Of a stretch of DNA of 64,000 nt, positions 9,248 through 18,091 are shown piece after piece (position 1 is the stretch's first letter; every line of letters begins with the position of its first letter). A model generated the notes under the pieces. That model ran no database searches. It worked only from the letters and a program-made list of their open reading frames with translations, and had not been told where the DNA came from. Made by a program: the position numbers and the translations under genes. The stretch covers positions 284,567 to 348,566 of the forward strand of contig CACVAS010000058.1 of assembly GCA_902727855.1 (NCBI GenBank), written 5' to 3'. This DNA is from an uncultured Sulfurovum sp. GTDB taxonomy: Bacteria > Campylobacterota > Campylobacteria > Campylobacterales > Sulfurovaceae.

Positions 9248-10098
9248 ACCTTCATACCCATAGTTGTAGCCTTTAGTCCTTCTTCAACACTATATCTATT
9301 TTTATATTCCAATATCTTTTGTGAATATTTATTGCATACTTCAAAGTTTCCATACAGCTGTTGATACAATGATGGTTTTACTTTTTTTAAAATCATTTTG
9401 AAAAATGGCACTCTAATCATATATACTCTACTTTCAAGACCTTGTGACAATAACTTTATAAGTTTAGATGTAGAGATACTCTTATCATCAGATGCTAAAA
9501 ACAAACCTTCTTTTTGTTTTTCTACTACCATCTCGATCATCGCTGTGAGGTTACGAATATAGACAAAACTTCTTTTATTTTGTGTATTATAAAAAGGTAA
9601 TATTGGCATTATTTTAATTATTTTTATAAGAGATACTATATTTCCTGGAGCACTTGCTCCATAGACCATAGGAGGTCGTATAACTGACACTTTAAACTCT
9701 TTATCGGACAGTTTATTCAACTTCTGTTCAGCTTCAAATTTACTTTTTGCATAAGGTGTCCTTGGGGTACATTCACTCTCTTCATCTACCTTGTCCATAC
9801 TATCTCCATATACAGCAATAGTACTTATAAAAATAAAATGTTTAACCCCATTAAGTTTAGCTTTTTTTGCAAGGTTTACCGTATATTCTGTATTTATTTT
9901 ATAGTACTTAACATAGTCAGTTTCATGTTTCTTATGTACCAGAGCAGCACAGTGCAATACAGTATCAATACCTTTTATGGACAATGATTCAAGAGAACTG
10001 TTTTGTAAAGAAAATACCGAAAATGTATATTTTTCTTTAAATGTTTCAATAAAGCTCTTACCTATGTAGCCACTACTACCTGTAACCAGTATATTCAT
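9244..10098 (-). CDS. NAD-dependent 4-ketoreductase/epimerase (WbpV-like)
   Basis: A 284-residue extended SDR protein. It carries the cofactor motif VTGSSGYIGKSF at the N-terminus, ISTIAVYGDS with the catalytic Ser, and the catalytic YAKSK in RTPYAKSKFEAE, followed by VIRPPMVYG. Enzymes of this kind adjacent to WecA-like transferases (e.g. WbpV-type) reduce UDP-2-acetamido-2,6-dideoxy-hexos-4-ulose to UDP-QuiNAc or UDP-FucNAc. The exact stereochemistry cannot be read from the sequence. The context, sandwiched between glycosyltransferases and overlapping the priming transferase, supports donor synthesis for the first sugar of the glycan. Confidence 0.85.
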   Translation of the reverse strand: MNILVTGSSGYIGKSFIETFKEKYTFSVFSLQNSSLESLSIKGIDTVLHCAALVHKKHETDYVKYYKINTEYTVNLAKKAKLNGVKHFIFISTIAVYGDSMDKVDEESECTPRTPYAKSKFEAEQKLNKLSDKEFKVSVIRPPMVYGASAPGNIVSLIKIIKIMPILPFYNTQNKRSFVYIRNLTAMIEMVVEKQKEGLFLASDDKSISTSKLIKLLSQGLESRVYMIRVPFFKMILKKVKPSLYQQLYGNFEVCNKYSQKILEYKNRYSVEEGLKATTMGMKV

Positions 10099-10126
10099 CT
10101 TGGGTATCCTATCTTAACCTATTGTC

Positions 10127-10885
10127 TCATAGTTTTTTGTATTTTGTGAAACTATAAACAACATAGTGAACAAAGTAAAAAAATGATTTCAATACCGATA
10201 ATTTTTCTTTATTTCTATAGATATTCCACACCCATTGTAAAGCTTGTATTTTATTACTTGAAAGACTATTATCATGTACTCTATATGCTGCCAAAGGTTC
10301 AAGTATCCCAACCGCTATTCCAATTCTTTTTAATATTTTTAACTTCAAGACATAATCTTCATGACCAATATTTTCAAAAAAATATTTACCTATCTTTTGT
10401 GTGTCATAGACTAATGTTAAAGTACCTATTATACTAGGGTATTTTAACAAATCGATATACCCTACTTCTCCTTTTACAGGATGAAGAGCAAGTTTCTTAT
10501 CTTGATCATCCATCGTATAGTATGCAGTATAACTTAACGCACTATTCTTTTCATTCATAAGACTTATTTGCCTTTCTAGTTTATTCTTATACCAAGTATC
10601 ATCACTGTCTAAAAAAGCTATATACCGCCCTAAAGAACGTTGCGTCGCAATATTTCTACTTTGTGCAGCTCCCATATTGTTTTGATTCCTAATAAAAATT
10701 ATTCTATTATCAAAATTGCTATATTTTTTTATTATCTCTAGACTATTATCATTTGAGAAGTCATCAACAATAATCATCTCCCAATGTATAAACGTTTGGG
10801 CTAAAACAGATTCAATACACTTATTTATAAATATCTCAGCATTATAACATGGTGTGACGATAGAGACAATGGGTATATTATTCAA
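10127..10885 (-). CDS. Family 2 glycosyltransferase, paralogue of the gene at 863
   Basis: A 252-residue GT-A enzyme with VSIVTPCYNAEIF, IIVDDFSNDNS and the metal site FLDSDDTW. It aligns along its whole length with the product of 863-1603: both have CIESVLxQT, YIAFLDSDDTW, an SYxxYYTM stretch, GILEPLA-type and DNSLSSNK motifs, and an LKSxxYxxHY C-terminus. The two therefore arose by duplication and probably use related donors or acceptors. It belongs to the minus-strand run between the 4-ketoreductase (28-bp gap) and the Stealth gene (18-bp gap). Which linkage it makes is unknown. Confidence 0.9.
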   Translation of the reverse strand: MNNIPIVSIVTPCYNAEIFINKCIESVLAQTFIHWEMIIVDDFSNDNSLEIIKKYSNFDNRIIFIRNQNNMGAAQSRNIATQRSLGRYIAFLDSDDTWYKNKLERQISLMNEKNSALSYTAYYTMDDQDKKLALHPVKGEVGYIDLLKYPSIIGTLTLVYDTQKIGKYFFENIGHEDYVLKLKILKRIGIAVGILEPLAAYRVHDNSLSSNKIQALQWVWNIYRNKEKLSVLKSFFYFVHYVVYSFTKYKKL

Positions 10886-10903
10886 AAATAATTCCTCATT
10901 ATA

Positions 10904-11947
10904 TTAAAATTCAAAACTTGCTTTTTGCTTGAATTTCTCTTTAAGAGATTGCTCCAACATAGCAACAACCTCTTGAAATTCACTATCACTAATATCATTC
11001 ATTTGATCATTAAAACAAACAAAACTAAATGTGTCTCCATATTTTATTTCTTCTAATATATCCTTCATTTGTTGAAAACAATTCATCCTCACTACATACC
11101 CATCATCATAATTATGTGGTTCGAAGTCACCAGTCATTAAATGCCAATATCTATACAAATACTGTGTAATATCTGTATTAAGTTTAAACCTGTGCCTAGA
11201 TGTCTCTTTCATCTCTTTACTAAAAATACTACTTACATATTTCAAATTCTGTTTTACATATGGCTGAGGATGGTGCCAATGATTAATCCAAAAGACTTTT
11301 TTGTATAAAAATCTATATAAAAAATTACTTATCTTTTGCTTTAACCCATAAGAATGATGAAAATATTGGGAGTAACTCATCTTACCTAGAGAAACTTCAT
11401 TATTAATAAGATGAATATTATTTAAAATTGCATCCACCCAAACATCACTACTTCTCACAAGTTTATAGACTCTTCCTCGAGGAAGCCATCCATGATAAAA
11501 AAAGTCAACTGGCTTGTTATTCTTAAAAAACCTATCTATTTCTAAATATTTCCATATGATAGTATCATCATTCAAATAAACAAATTTTTCTGACAACCCT
11601 TTAATATTTACTAGATTCATCTCTATAGCATTTACATTAAATACTGGTAAGTCATTGTTATCCGGAAATATATCATCATGTGTAATAAGTTCTATTTTAG
11701 GATGATGTATATCAAGCCAACGTGGATAATGTCCAGTAGTAATAAGATAAATTTTATGATACCAAGGACAATTTTTCTCAATACTTCTTAGTACATACCT
11801 CAAGGTATTCGCATCTCGATATCTTGTGTTATTTTCTGTATCATGACTAGTGCTATTTAATGCATATTTTCCTTTTTCTTCTTGCCAGCTTAAATCGCTA
11901 CTATCAACCCATGGAAGCACAAAATCAATTTTATCTTCTTCATTCAT
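10904..11947 (-). CDS. Stealth-family sugar-phosphate transferase
   Basis: A 347-residue protein showing the Stealth conserved regions in order. CR1 is IDFVLPWVDSSDLSW (about 7-22). CR2 contains RYRDANTLRYVLRSIEKN and later YLNDDTIIW, both in residues 40-135. A histidine-rich CR3 HWHHPQPYVKQ lies near 225, and a CR4-like FVCFNDQMND near 305. Stealth proteins are hexose-1-phosphate transferases that build phosphodiester-linked capsules, and the human homologue is GlcNAc-1-phosphotransferase. The start overlaps the stop of the upstream glycerophosphotransferase-like gene by 4 bp, suggesting coupled translation and a polymer with phosphodiester links. Confidence 0.9.
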   Translation of the reverse strand: MNEEDKIDFVLPWVDSSDLSWQEEKGKYALNSTSHDTENNTRYRDANTLRYVLRSIEKNCPWYHKIYLITTGHYPRWLDIHHPKIELITHDDIFPDNNDLPVFNVNAIEMNLVNIKGLSEKFVYLNDDTIIWKYLEIDRFFKNNKPVDFFYHGWLPRGRVYKLVRSSDVWVDAILNNIHLINNEVSLGKMSYSQYFHHSYGLKQKISNFLYRFLYKKVFWINHWHHPQPYVKQNLKYVSSIFSKEMKETSRHRFKLNTDITQYLYRYWHLMTGDFEPHNYDDGYVVRMNCFQQMKDILEEIKYGDTFSFVCFNDQMNDISDSEFQEVVAMLEQSLKEKFKQKASFEF

Positions 11948-13125
11948 AGTTGCAAACTTTCGATGAGCCTATTACTAAAGCCTCTCTCATGTAAATGAAA
12001 CTCTTTTTTCACTTTATCTCGTTTATCAATGTAACAATCATTGCCCCTGACAATCAAATCGTCTAGCACATTAATTAACTCTGTATAATTCTCGACTATT
12101 GCCCCTGGCATAAAACCTTTAGGCTCTGAAAATACGAAATTTCTTGTTTTCTTATACACGTCAAAATCATCTATAGCAAAAATAATGGGTTTATTCAGTA
12201 ATAAAAAATCGATATATATCGATGAAAAATCTGTTAGTAAAATATCTACTTCAGATAGAAGGGAATAGAGTTGACAGCTATTTTCTAATAAATCCATCTT
12301 TTTGATAATTGTGATATTTGAATACTTTTCAAAATCATGTTTATTCAATGCATCCATAGGATGCAACTTTATAAGCATATAGGACTTAATAGATAACAGA
12401 TACTCATTTAACTTGCTTAGTTCCCCATTGTTTAATAAGGGTAAATGATTTTGAAAGTCTCCATCTTGCATTTTACCATCCTCTGTATTTCTATATGTTG
12501 GTGCCCAAAAAATGATTTTTTTATATTGTTCTTTTTTAATGCCCAGTGTAGTTAGACAACCACTCTGATTAAACAAGAAGTCACATCTCGGTTGTCCTGT
12601 AGTTAGTACACTATTGGATTTTAATAAAAATGCATCTGACATAATTTTTTGAAACCGTTTAGAAGTAGCAATTGTATAAGTACATTTTTGGATATCCATA
12701 GACTGATTAGCAGTATCCAAATAACCAATCGTTTTCAATGGCATCCCATGCCATAAATTAATACGAACTTGACTTTTAGGGAGACTCATCCCCGCATAAA
12801 ACCCATGTGTAAAAAATATATATCTTGAATTTATATAATTAAGCAATCCACAAAAAGACTTTTTATCAATTATTTTAATTTTGCAAAGTTCATTATCTTC
12901 TATATCAATATTATTTTTTATCATGTTAAAATATAAATTTTTATTTTCAATCTCATCTACAAGCCATATATACTTATACCCTATCGTTGCATTTTCAATT
13001 AAGTATTTAAACGTTGCAAAGCTATTATCAGAAAAGTCTGGGGAGCTAAGAAAAATAATTTGATTTAACTTTTTAGGATATGTAAGATTTAAAAATTTAA
13101 AAAAATTTAAAATTATATTTTTCAT
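11944..13125 (-). CDS. CDP-glycerol-type glycerophosphotransferase (TagB/TagF-like)
   Basis: A 393-residue GT-B-like protein with the family signature WHGMPLKTIGYLD (about residue 125), ATSKRFQKIM, LTTGQPRCDFLF, the KLHPMD motif and the nucleotide/phosphate-binding LLTDFSSIYIDFL. Enzymes of this family move glycerol phosphate, ribitol phosphate or related polyol phosphates from CDP donors onto glycans. At 393 residues it is the single-domain TagB-like size. It overlaps both the GT2 gene and the Stealth gene by 4 bp. No CDP-glycerol synthase (TarD-like) is seen in the window, so the donor either comes from elsewhere or from the cytidylyltransferase gene at 18092. Confidence 0.9.
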   Translation of the reverse strand: MKNIILNFFKFLNLTYPKKLNQIIFLSSPDFSDNSFATFKYLIENATIGYKYIWLVDEIENKNLYFNMIKNNIDIEDNELCKIKIIDKKSFCGLLNYINSRYIFFTHGFYAGMSLPKSQVRINLWHGMPLKTIGYLDTANQSMDIQKCTYTIATSKRFQKIMSDAFLLKSNSVLTTGQPRCDFLFNQSGCLTTLGIKKEQYKKIIFWAPTYRNTEDGKMQDGDFQNHLPLLNNGELSKLNEYLLSIKSYMLIKLHPMDALNKHDFEKYSNITIIKKMDLLENSCQLYSLLSEVDILLTDFSSIYIDFLLLNKPIIFAIDDFDVYKKTRNFVFSEPKGFMPGAIVENYTELINVLDDLIVRGNDCYIDKRDKVKKEFHLHERGFSNRLIESLQL

Positions 13126-14135
13126 CTAAAACTACTTTTGGCATAAAACAAAAGATAGCGAATATACTTTTTTAATTTCACCCATTTATTTTTTGTATTA
13201 TTTTCTTTAGAAATATTTAAAAACTCTTCTAAAATAAGTTCTTTATCATGAATCTCTTCTAAAATAATTTTATCCACAAAATATTGCTTCTTATCAATTA
13301 GAGAGTCATATTTTATAAGAAAATTTTTATAAATTGTATATAATTCAGCCCTCTCTTCTAAACTATATATATGTATTTTGTTAATATACACTTTAAAGTC
13401 ATGCTTGATAATATTCTGACATAATACTTTTAATAATAACTGATCATTTATGTATTCCATGCATTGATAATTAACTTTCATTCTTTCTTTTAAATTATTA
13501 ATTGATAGTGAGTTTGTAATACTAGCACTATTATAATGTATATGCCAATGATAAACGACATCTTTAATATAGATAAACTTTTGACTATTTTCGAAAACCT
13601 TCAATGTAAATAGTTTATCTTCATAGAGTCCTACTAAAAAGTTAATATTATTTTGTACTAAAAAAATTTTCCTATACAGTTTATTCGTTGCAATAGTATC
13701 TATAATCAAATTATATTTATTATGCTTTTTATAAAAAATATTTTTCTTCCATATAACTTCATGATAAATATTTTGATGCCTATCATAATACACTCGTTTG
13801 CATCTACCTATTGCAAAATCATTTCCATCAATAATTTCTCTTAAAGTTTGGATAGCGCCAACTGGCAACGTATCATCTGCATCTAGAAAAAATATGTATT
13901 CCCCTTTAGCTAAACTCATACCTAAATTCCGTGTTCTACCTAAACCCTCATTTTGTTTACTAAAAAACTTAATTGTAGTGTGGAAAGCATGTATATATGA
14001 TACATCTAATCCATCAGTTGAGCCATCATCAATAACAATTATTTCTATATTTTTATAACTTTGATTTAAACAGCTTTCTATAGCATGTTTTATATATTTT
14101 TTTCCATTAAAAACGGGGATAATAATTGAAACCAT
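13122..14135 (-). CDS. Family 2 glycosyltransferase
   Basis: A 337-residue enzyme with a canonical N-terminal GT2 domain: VSIIIPVFNGKKYIKHAI, IIVIDDGSTDG, EGLGRTRNLGMSLAKGEY and the metal motif FFLDADDTLP at about residue 85. The C-terminal third (from about 230) is rich in Lys, Ile and Asn and has no recognisable domain; it probably contributes acceptor binding. The gene overlaps the glycerophosphotransferase gene by 4 bp and lies 29 bp downstream of the HAD phosphatase gene, so it is at the junction of the transferase part and the precursor-synthesis part of the operon. Confidence 0.9.
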   Translation of the reverse strand: MVSIIIPVFNGKKYIKHAIESCLNQSYKNIEIIVIDDGSTDGLDVSYIHAFHTTIKFFSKQNEGLGRTRNLGMSLAKGEYIFFLDADDTLPVGAIQTLREIIDGNDFAIGRCKRVYYDRHQNIYHEVIWKKNIFYKKHNKYNLIIDTIATNKLYRKIFLVQNNINFLVGLYEDKLFTLKVFENSQKFIYIKDVVYHWHIHYNSASITNSLSINNLKERMKVNYQCMEYINDQLLLKVLCQNIIKHDFKVYINKIHIYSLEERAELYTIYKNFLIKYDSLIDKKQYFVDKIILEEIHDKELILEEFLNISKENNTKNKWVKLKKYIRYLLFYAKSSFR

Positions 14136-14164
14136 AACTTACTTAAACACTTATCCTCTGTATA

Positions 14165-14830
14165 TTATATACGACTTTCATCACTAAGTCTCTTCAAGTA
14201 TCGTTCAAGATTTACAAAATCATTAATAGATAGCATATTTTTATCTGTAAAAATATTTTTATTATTTTGTGTCCGACGTAGCAGAAAATGTATATTATTT
14301 TCTTTTGCTGCTGTATAGTCTGACATGGCATCACCAATAAAAAGTGTTTCACTCTTATTTAATTTATTTGTCAGTAATATTTCTTTAACCCAATCAATTT
14401 TTGATTTAGGTGACCCAAAAATAGCATTAAAATAACTATCAATACTTTTTTCTTTACAAATTTTTTTCATCTCTTCCATAGGTGTTGCTGACACTATAAA
14501 ACAATTATAATTTTCTGCATAACTCTTCAAAAAATTATTTACTCCTTCAACCAGTGGTGCCTCAATCACTTTAGTTAAAACTAAATTTGAAAAAACTTCT
14601 GAAAGTTTATCTATTTTAGATTGTGTAATTTCTTTTTTTAATAATTCTTGTTCATAAAAATTAAATTTATCAAACCTAGACATGCCTCCATTTTGTAAAT
14701 GATGTAATCTCACTTTACTTGCAATATCATCCCCATAAGATAAATACATTTCATAAAAAGCCTCTGTTTTTATATCAACAGACTCACAGAGAACACCATC
14801 AAAGTCAAAAATAATATTTTTAATTTTCAT
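14165..14830 (-). CDS. HAD-superfamily phosphatase
   Basis: A 221-residue HAD subfamily I hydrolase. Motif I is IIFDFDGVLCES with the nucleophile Asp, motif II is FIVSATP, motif III includes the Lys in SPKSKIDWV, and motif IV is LFIGDAMSDYTAA. Such enzymes remove phosphate from small sugars or acids. It is the last precursor-type gene of the block that begins with the cytidylyltransferase at 18092, and overlaps the cyclase-family gene by 11 bp. By analogy with KdsC and similar phosphatases it may dephosphorylate the intermediate made by the aldolase or epimerase, which is an inference from position only. Confidence 0.85.
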   Translation of the reverse strand: MKIKNIIFDFDGVLCESVDIKTEAFYEMYLSYGDDIASKVRLHHLQNGGMSRFDKFNFYEQELLKKEITQSKIDKLSEVFSNLVLTKVIEAPLVEGVNNFLKSYAENYNCFIVSATPMEEMKKICKEKSIDSYFNAIFGSPKSKIDWVKEILLTNKLNKSETLFIGDAMSDYTAAKENNIHFLLRRTQNNKNIFTDKNMLSINDFVNLERYLKRLSDESRI

Positions 14831-15509
14831 ACTGTTCTATCTCTGCAATAATAGTACAAGGTAAACCATCACACTTAGATATTCTAAGTGGTACAATATT
14901 CAGTTTTTGTATTGTAGAATTTTTATCTAGCAAAGTTAAATCCATATCTTCAAGTAAAAGAATAGGTTTTGAAGGGTCTAAAAATGCTTTATGTGCTTCC
15001 CTTCCTAATAATCTATTTGAAAAACTTGAAACAGACACACTATCAAAACCCAATACCCTTACATTGCTAAAGTTTTCTCTCAAATAATTAGCAAGAATTG
15101 GATCGAACCCATAATTTTTTTCCCAAAACTCTTCTGTATTTCGTCTTTCACATATACCTGTTTTTATCACGATTAGTTCATAACTATTTTTATTTTTCAC
15201 CTTCTCTAAATAGCTTATTAAATCATCTTTTATGATGATGTCATCAGGTATAATATCAATAAATAAAATAGTGCCAAACCTAAAATAATCTATATCAAAA
15301 TCTTCTATCGTTTGTCCATTATCAAAAAAATGGTATGGCATATCTATATGTGTACCGATATGTACAGTAGTGCTAATGGAAGTATCATTCGCAACATCAC
15401 CTTTTGAGATATCTGATTTTTTTTCACATATAAATTTATTTCTATTCCCATATGTGGGGGTGTTTTCATCCAATATATATGAAAGATATTTATATTTACT
15501 CTGATTCAT
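14820..15509 (-). CDS. Cyclase/kynurenine-formamidase-like metal hydrolase
   Basis: A 229-residue protein of the Cyclase family (PF04199 type). The metal-binding signature is clear: TTVHIGTHIDMPYHFF, i.e. HxGTHxDxPxH. Later come GICERRNTEEFWEKNYGFDP and VRVLGFDSVSVSSF, also typical. Known members hydrolyse formamides, lactones or cyclic imines, using Mn or Zn. The track starts at TTG 15521, but ATG 15509 is preceded by GAGGATAATC and starts MNQSKYKYLSYIL, so I prefer it. The gene overlaps the epimerase gene by 14 bp. Its presence in a sugar-nucleotide block is unusual; the substrate may be a lactone or an N-acyl group on the sugar acid. Confidence 0.85.
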   Translation of the reverse strand: MNQSKYKYLSYILDENTPTYGNRNKFICEKKSDISKGDVANDTSISTTVHIGTHIDMPYHFFDNGQTIEDFDIDYFRFGTILFIDIIPDDIIIKDDLISYLEKVKNKNSYELIVIKTGICERRNTEEFWEKNYGFDPILANYLRENFSNVRVLGFDSVSVSSFSNRLLGREAHKAFLDPSKPILLLEDMDLTLLDKNSTIQKLNIVPLRISKCDGLPCTIIAEIEQYEN

Positions 15510-16377
15510 GATTATCCTCAATATCTTTCAGACAGTCCAACAGTCCTTGCCCCATATCAATATATGGGTTTGCTACCAATTTTTTACTCCTTGTCGGATG
15601 AAAGGAATAAGGCGTTGTTTTATAGTGATTACTATACCCATCATCTTGAAGAATAATTTTCAACTTTCCTCCCAATACTTCATTTATCATAGCGAAGAGT
15701 TCTTTTCTTTGCATACGTTCAACACCCGTTAATATAATATGCTCATTTATAAAGTCATCTGATTCTATTAAATCTACTGCCAATTTTGCAACATCTGCAG
15801 CATGTATATATTCTCTTATCTCTTCCCCATCACCACTATGACTTATTTCATTTGTACTTAATGACTTTTTTAAAAGATTGTAAATATAATTATTGTGATA
15901 GTCTCGTTCTCCATAGACTGAACCATAACGCACTATAGTAAATTCTAAGCCAAACTTTTTATAATACTCTTCTGTAAGCTTCTCCGAAGTTAATTTGCTT
16001 ATACCATAGAACGAACCCTTATCACTCATGGCATAGGCACTACTAGCATAGACAAATCGTTTAACATGGTACATTCTACATGCTTCTAAAATATTTAAAT
16101 TGCCCATTACATTTAACTCTAAGGCCTTGATAGGGTTAGCTATAGCATCATCTAAATTTGCAAAGCCTGCAAAATTATATACAATATCTGCACCTTCCAC
16201 TAGTCTATTTACATCACTTTTATCTAAAATATCACATGTTTTAAAATATTTATTGTCTACATATTTTGAGCTTTGTAAATCTGCAGATATAACCTCAAAC
16301 CCTTTAGATAAAAGTTCTTCAATCACATAACTACCTATAAACCCATTACCTCCAAAAACCACAACTTTTTTACGCAT
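15496..16377 (-). CDS. NAD-dependent epimerase/dehydratase (extended SDR)
   Basis: About 293 residues with the Rossmann motif VVVFGGNGFIGSYV, the conserved DIVYNFAGFANL, the catalytic YASSAYAMSD, and YGISK as the Tyr-x3-Lys pair, then IVRYGSVYGERDYHNNY. It belongs with nucleotide-sugar epimerases, dehydratases and reductases. The track start at ATG 16392 lies inside the upstream gene without a ribosome site; ATG 16377 is preceded by GAGG nine bases away and gives MRKKVVVFGG. It overlaps the hydroxyacid dehydrogenase gene by 8 bp. Whether it works on a nucleotide sugar or on a free or phosphorylated sugar cannot be decided here. Confidence 0.88.
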   Translation of the reverse strand: MRKKVVVFGGNGFIGSYVIEELLSKGFEVISADLQSSKYVDNKYFKTCDILDKSDVNRLVEGADIVYNFAGFANLDDAIANPIKALELNVMGNLNILEACRMYHVKRFVYASSAYAMSDKGSFYGISKLTSEKLTEEYYKKFGLEFTIVRYGSVYGERDYHNNYIYNLLKKSLSTNEISHSGDGEEIREYIHAADVAKLAVDLIESDDFINEHIILTGVERMQRKELFAMINEVLGGKLKIILQDDGYSNHYKTTPYSFHPTRSKKLVANPYIDMGQGLLDCLKDIEDNHESE

Positions 16378-17323
16378 TGTTGTATACCTCATTTTTCAAA
16401 GGTAATTCATTTTTATACCGTATCACTTCTTCGATAGCTTGTACTTCCATATCTGTTCTACTATCAATAGTACTAGCTCCCATATGGCAAGTTAACAAGC
16501 AGTTATCTAATTCTTTTAAATTTCCTTTGTACGGTTCAATTTCAAAAACATCAATCGCAGCAGAAGTGATCAAACCATTCTTTAATGCAAAGTATAAATC
16601 TTTTTCATTGACTATTCCCCCACGTGCACTATTAATGAGTATGGCATGATTTTGCATAAGTTCCAATTCAGGTAATGCAATATAATCTTTGGTCTTAACA
16701 TTTAAAGGCACATTGATGGATACAATATCGCTGGATGTTAAAAGTTCTTCTTTGGAGATAAACTCTACATTATAAAGTCTACCAAAAGCCAAGTCAGGTT
16801 CAATGTCATATACTTTAAACTTCATATTAAAAGTAGAAAGTAAGTGAATTAAACTTTTGCCTATCCGCCCCATCCCCAAAATACCTATGGTTTTTCCATA
16901 AAGTAAGGTACCCATATATCTGTGCCAAATGTCATTTTTAATATTGATATTTGTATCTGTTATTTTTCTAGCTACATCCAGTATCATCCCCACGCAAAGT
17001 TCAGCAACTGCCATAGTAGGAGCATCAGGGGTATAGGCTACACGTACACCATATTTTTTACATAAATCAAAGTCTATACCATCTAATCCTATGCCAACTC
17101 TAGAAATTAATTTTAAATGAGGTGCATTTTTAAAAACATCTTCCGTAATCTTTTCTGTACCAGCTACTAATACCTCTGCATCTTTTATATCTAGTGCTAA
17201 CTCTTCTGAGGTATTTTTTCGTCCATGTTCATTGACTGAGAGTTCAATACCATTGTCTTTTACAAGCTGCATTGGCAACGGTGATGTAGAGGAGAATGGA
17301 TGAGTAGAGACAAATACTTTCAT
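16370..17323 (-). CDS. D-2-hydroxyacid dehydrogenase (SerA/phosphoglycerate dehydrogenase family)
   Basis: A 317-residue NAD(P)-dependent dehydrogenase. The cofactor domain begins at TIGILGMGRIGKSLIHLL, followed by VYDIEPD and NVPLNVKTKDYI. The catalytic residues are visible as NSARGGIVNE (Arg), DVFEIEP (Glu) and CHMGASTIDS (His). Family members interconvert 2-oxo acids and D-2-hydroxy acids. Here it sits one base from an HpcH/HpaI aldolase gene, so it probably reduces or supplies a 2-oxo acid connected to the aldolase. Start ATG 17323 is supported by AAAAGG upstream. It is shorter than SerA and lacks the regulatory ACT domain. Confidence 0.9.
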   Translation of the reverse strand: MKVFVSTHPFSSTSPLPMQLVKDNGIELSVNEHGRKNTSEELALDIKDAEVLVAGTEKITEDVFKNAPHLKLISRVGIGLDGIDFDLCKKYGVRVAYTPDAPTMAVAELCVGMILDVARKITDTNINIKNDIWHRYMGTLLYGKTIGILGMGRIGKSLIHLLSTFNMKFKVYDIEPDLAFGRLYNVEFISKEELLTSSDIVSINVPLNVKTKDYIALPELELMQNHAILINSARGGIVNEKDLYFALKNGLITSAAIDVFEIEPYKGNLKELDNCLLTCHMGASTIDSRTDMEVQAIEEVIRYKNELPLKNEVYNNA

Positions 17324-17324
17324 C

Positions 17325-18083
17325 TTAAAACCTTTTCACTTTTTGCATGCCATCTATAGCCGCATCTCGCATAAAGAAGTAGTCAATTCCATACGCAAGG
17401 AAAGTACAACCTTGTGCTATTTTTTGATTTAAATTTTCGGGATTTGTGTCAACCACATGAAAACCAGATGGTATATTATGCGCTTTACAGTTATCTAAAA
17501 CTTTTTGCACGGCTTCTTTAACATCTGCTCTTTCAAATTCTCCAGGGTAACCCATAGAACCCGATAAATCATAGGGTCCTATAATAGTTCCATCTATCCC
17601 CTCGACCTGTAGAATATCATCAATGTTGTTGACCGCATCAATATGTTCAATTTGTGCAATAATGACCAACTCTTCATCTACCCACTTCTTATACTCTTCA
17701 AATTTTGTACCAAATTTAGTCGATCGATATAAGCCTACCCCTCTTTTACCTACAGGAGGGTATTTAGCATAATTGACAGCTTGCTCAGCATCTTCTTTAG
17801 AAGAAACCATAGGAACGATGATACCATCTGCTCCCATATCTAATACTTTTTTAATAACCACTTCTTCATTTTTACTCACCCGTACCAAAGCTTTTATGTC
17901 ATTGGCTTGAATTGCTATAATCAATGTTTGCACAGTTTCCATGTCTATAGGAGTATGTTCTATATCTACTACCAACCATTCAAAGCCAGCTAACGCCATG
18001 ACCTCTACACTCATTGAATTCCCCATCATAATCCATGAACCTATGGTTAATTGATTATTATTTAACTTTTGTTTTAAAGTCAT
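17325..18083 (-). CDS. HpcH/HpaI-type class II aldolase
   Basis: A 252-residue TIM-barrel aldolase of the HpcH/HpaI/citrate-lyase family. Recognisable parts are the general base region VVDIEHTPID, the pyruvate-binding Arg in ALVRVSKNE, GADGIIVPMVSS, the metal Glu in IIAQIEHIDAVNN and the metal Asp in IIGPYDLSGSMG. Family enzymes reversibly add pyruvate (or a related oxo acid) to aldehydes, giving 4-hydroxy-2-oxo acids such as 2-keto-3-deoxy sugar acids. In a polysaccharide locus, beside a CMP-sugar-type cytidylyltransferase, a synthetic role is plausible. AAGGAATAAA precedes the ATG. It lies 8 bp from the cytidylyltransferase gene. Confidence 0.92.
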   Translation of the reverse strand: MTLKQKLNNNQLTIGSWIMMGNSMSVEVMALAGFEWLVVDIEHTPIDMETVQTLIIAIQANDIKALVRVSKNEEVVIKKVLDMGADGIIVPMVSSKEDAEQAVNYAKYPPVGKRGVGLYRSTKFGTKFEEYKKWVDEELVIIAQIEHIDAVNNIDDILQVEGIDGTIIGPYDLSGSMGYPGEFERADVKEAVQKVLDNCKAHNIPSGFHVVDTNPENLNQKIAQGCTFLAYGIDYFFMRDAAIDGMQKVKRF

Positions 18084-18091
18084 TTTATTCC

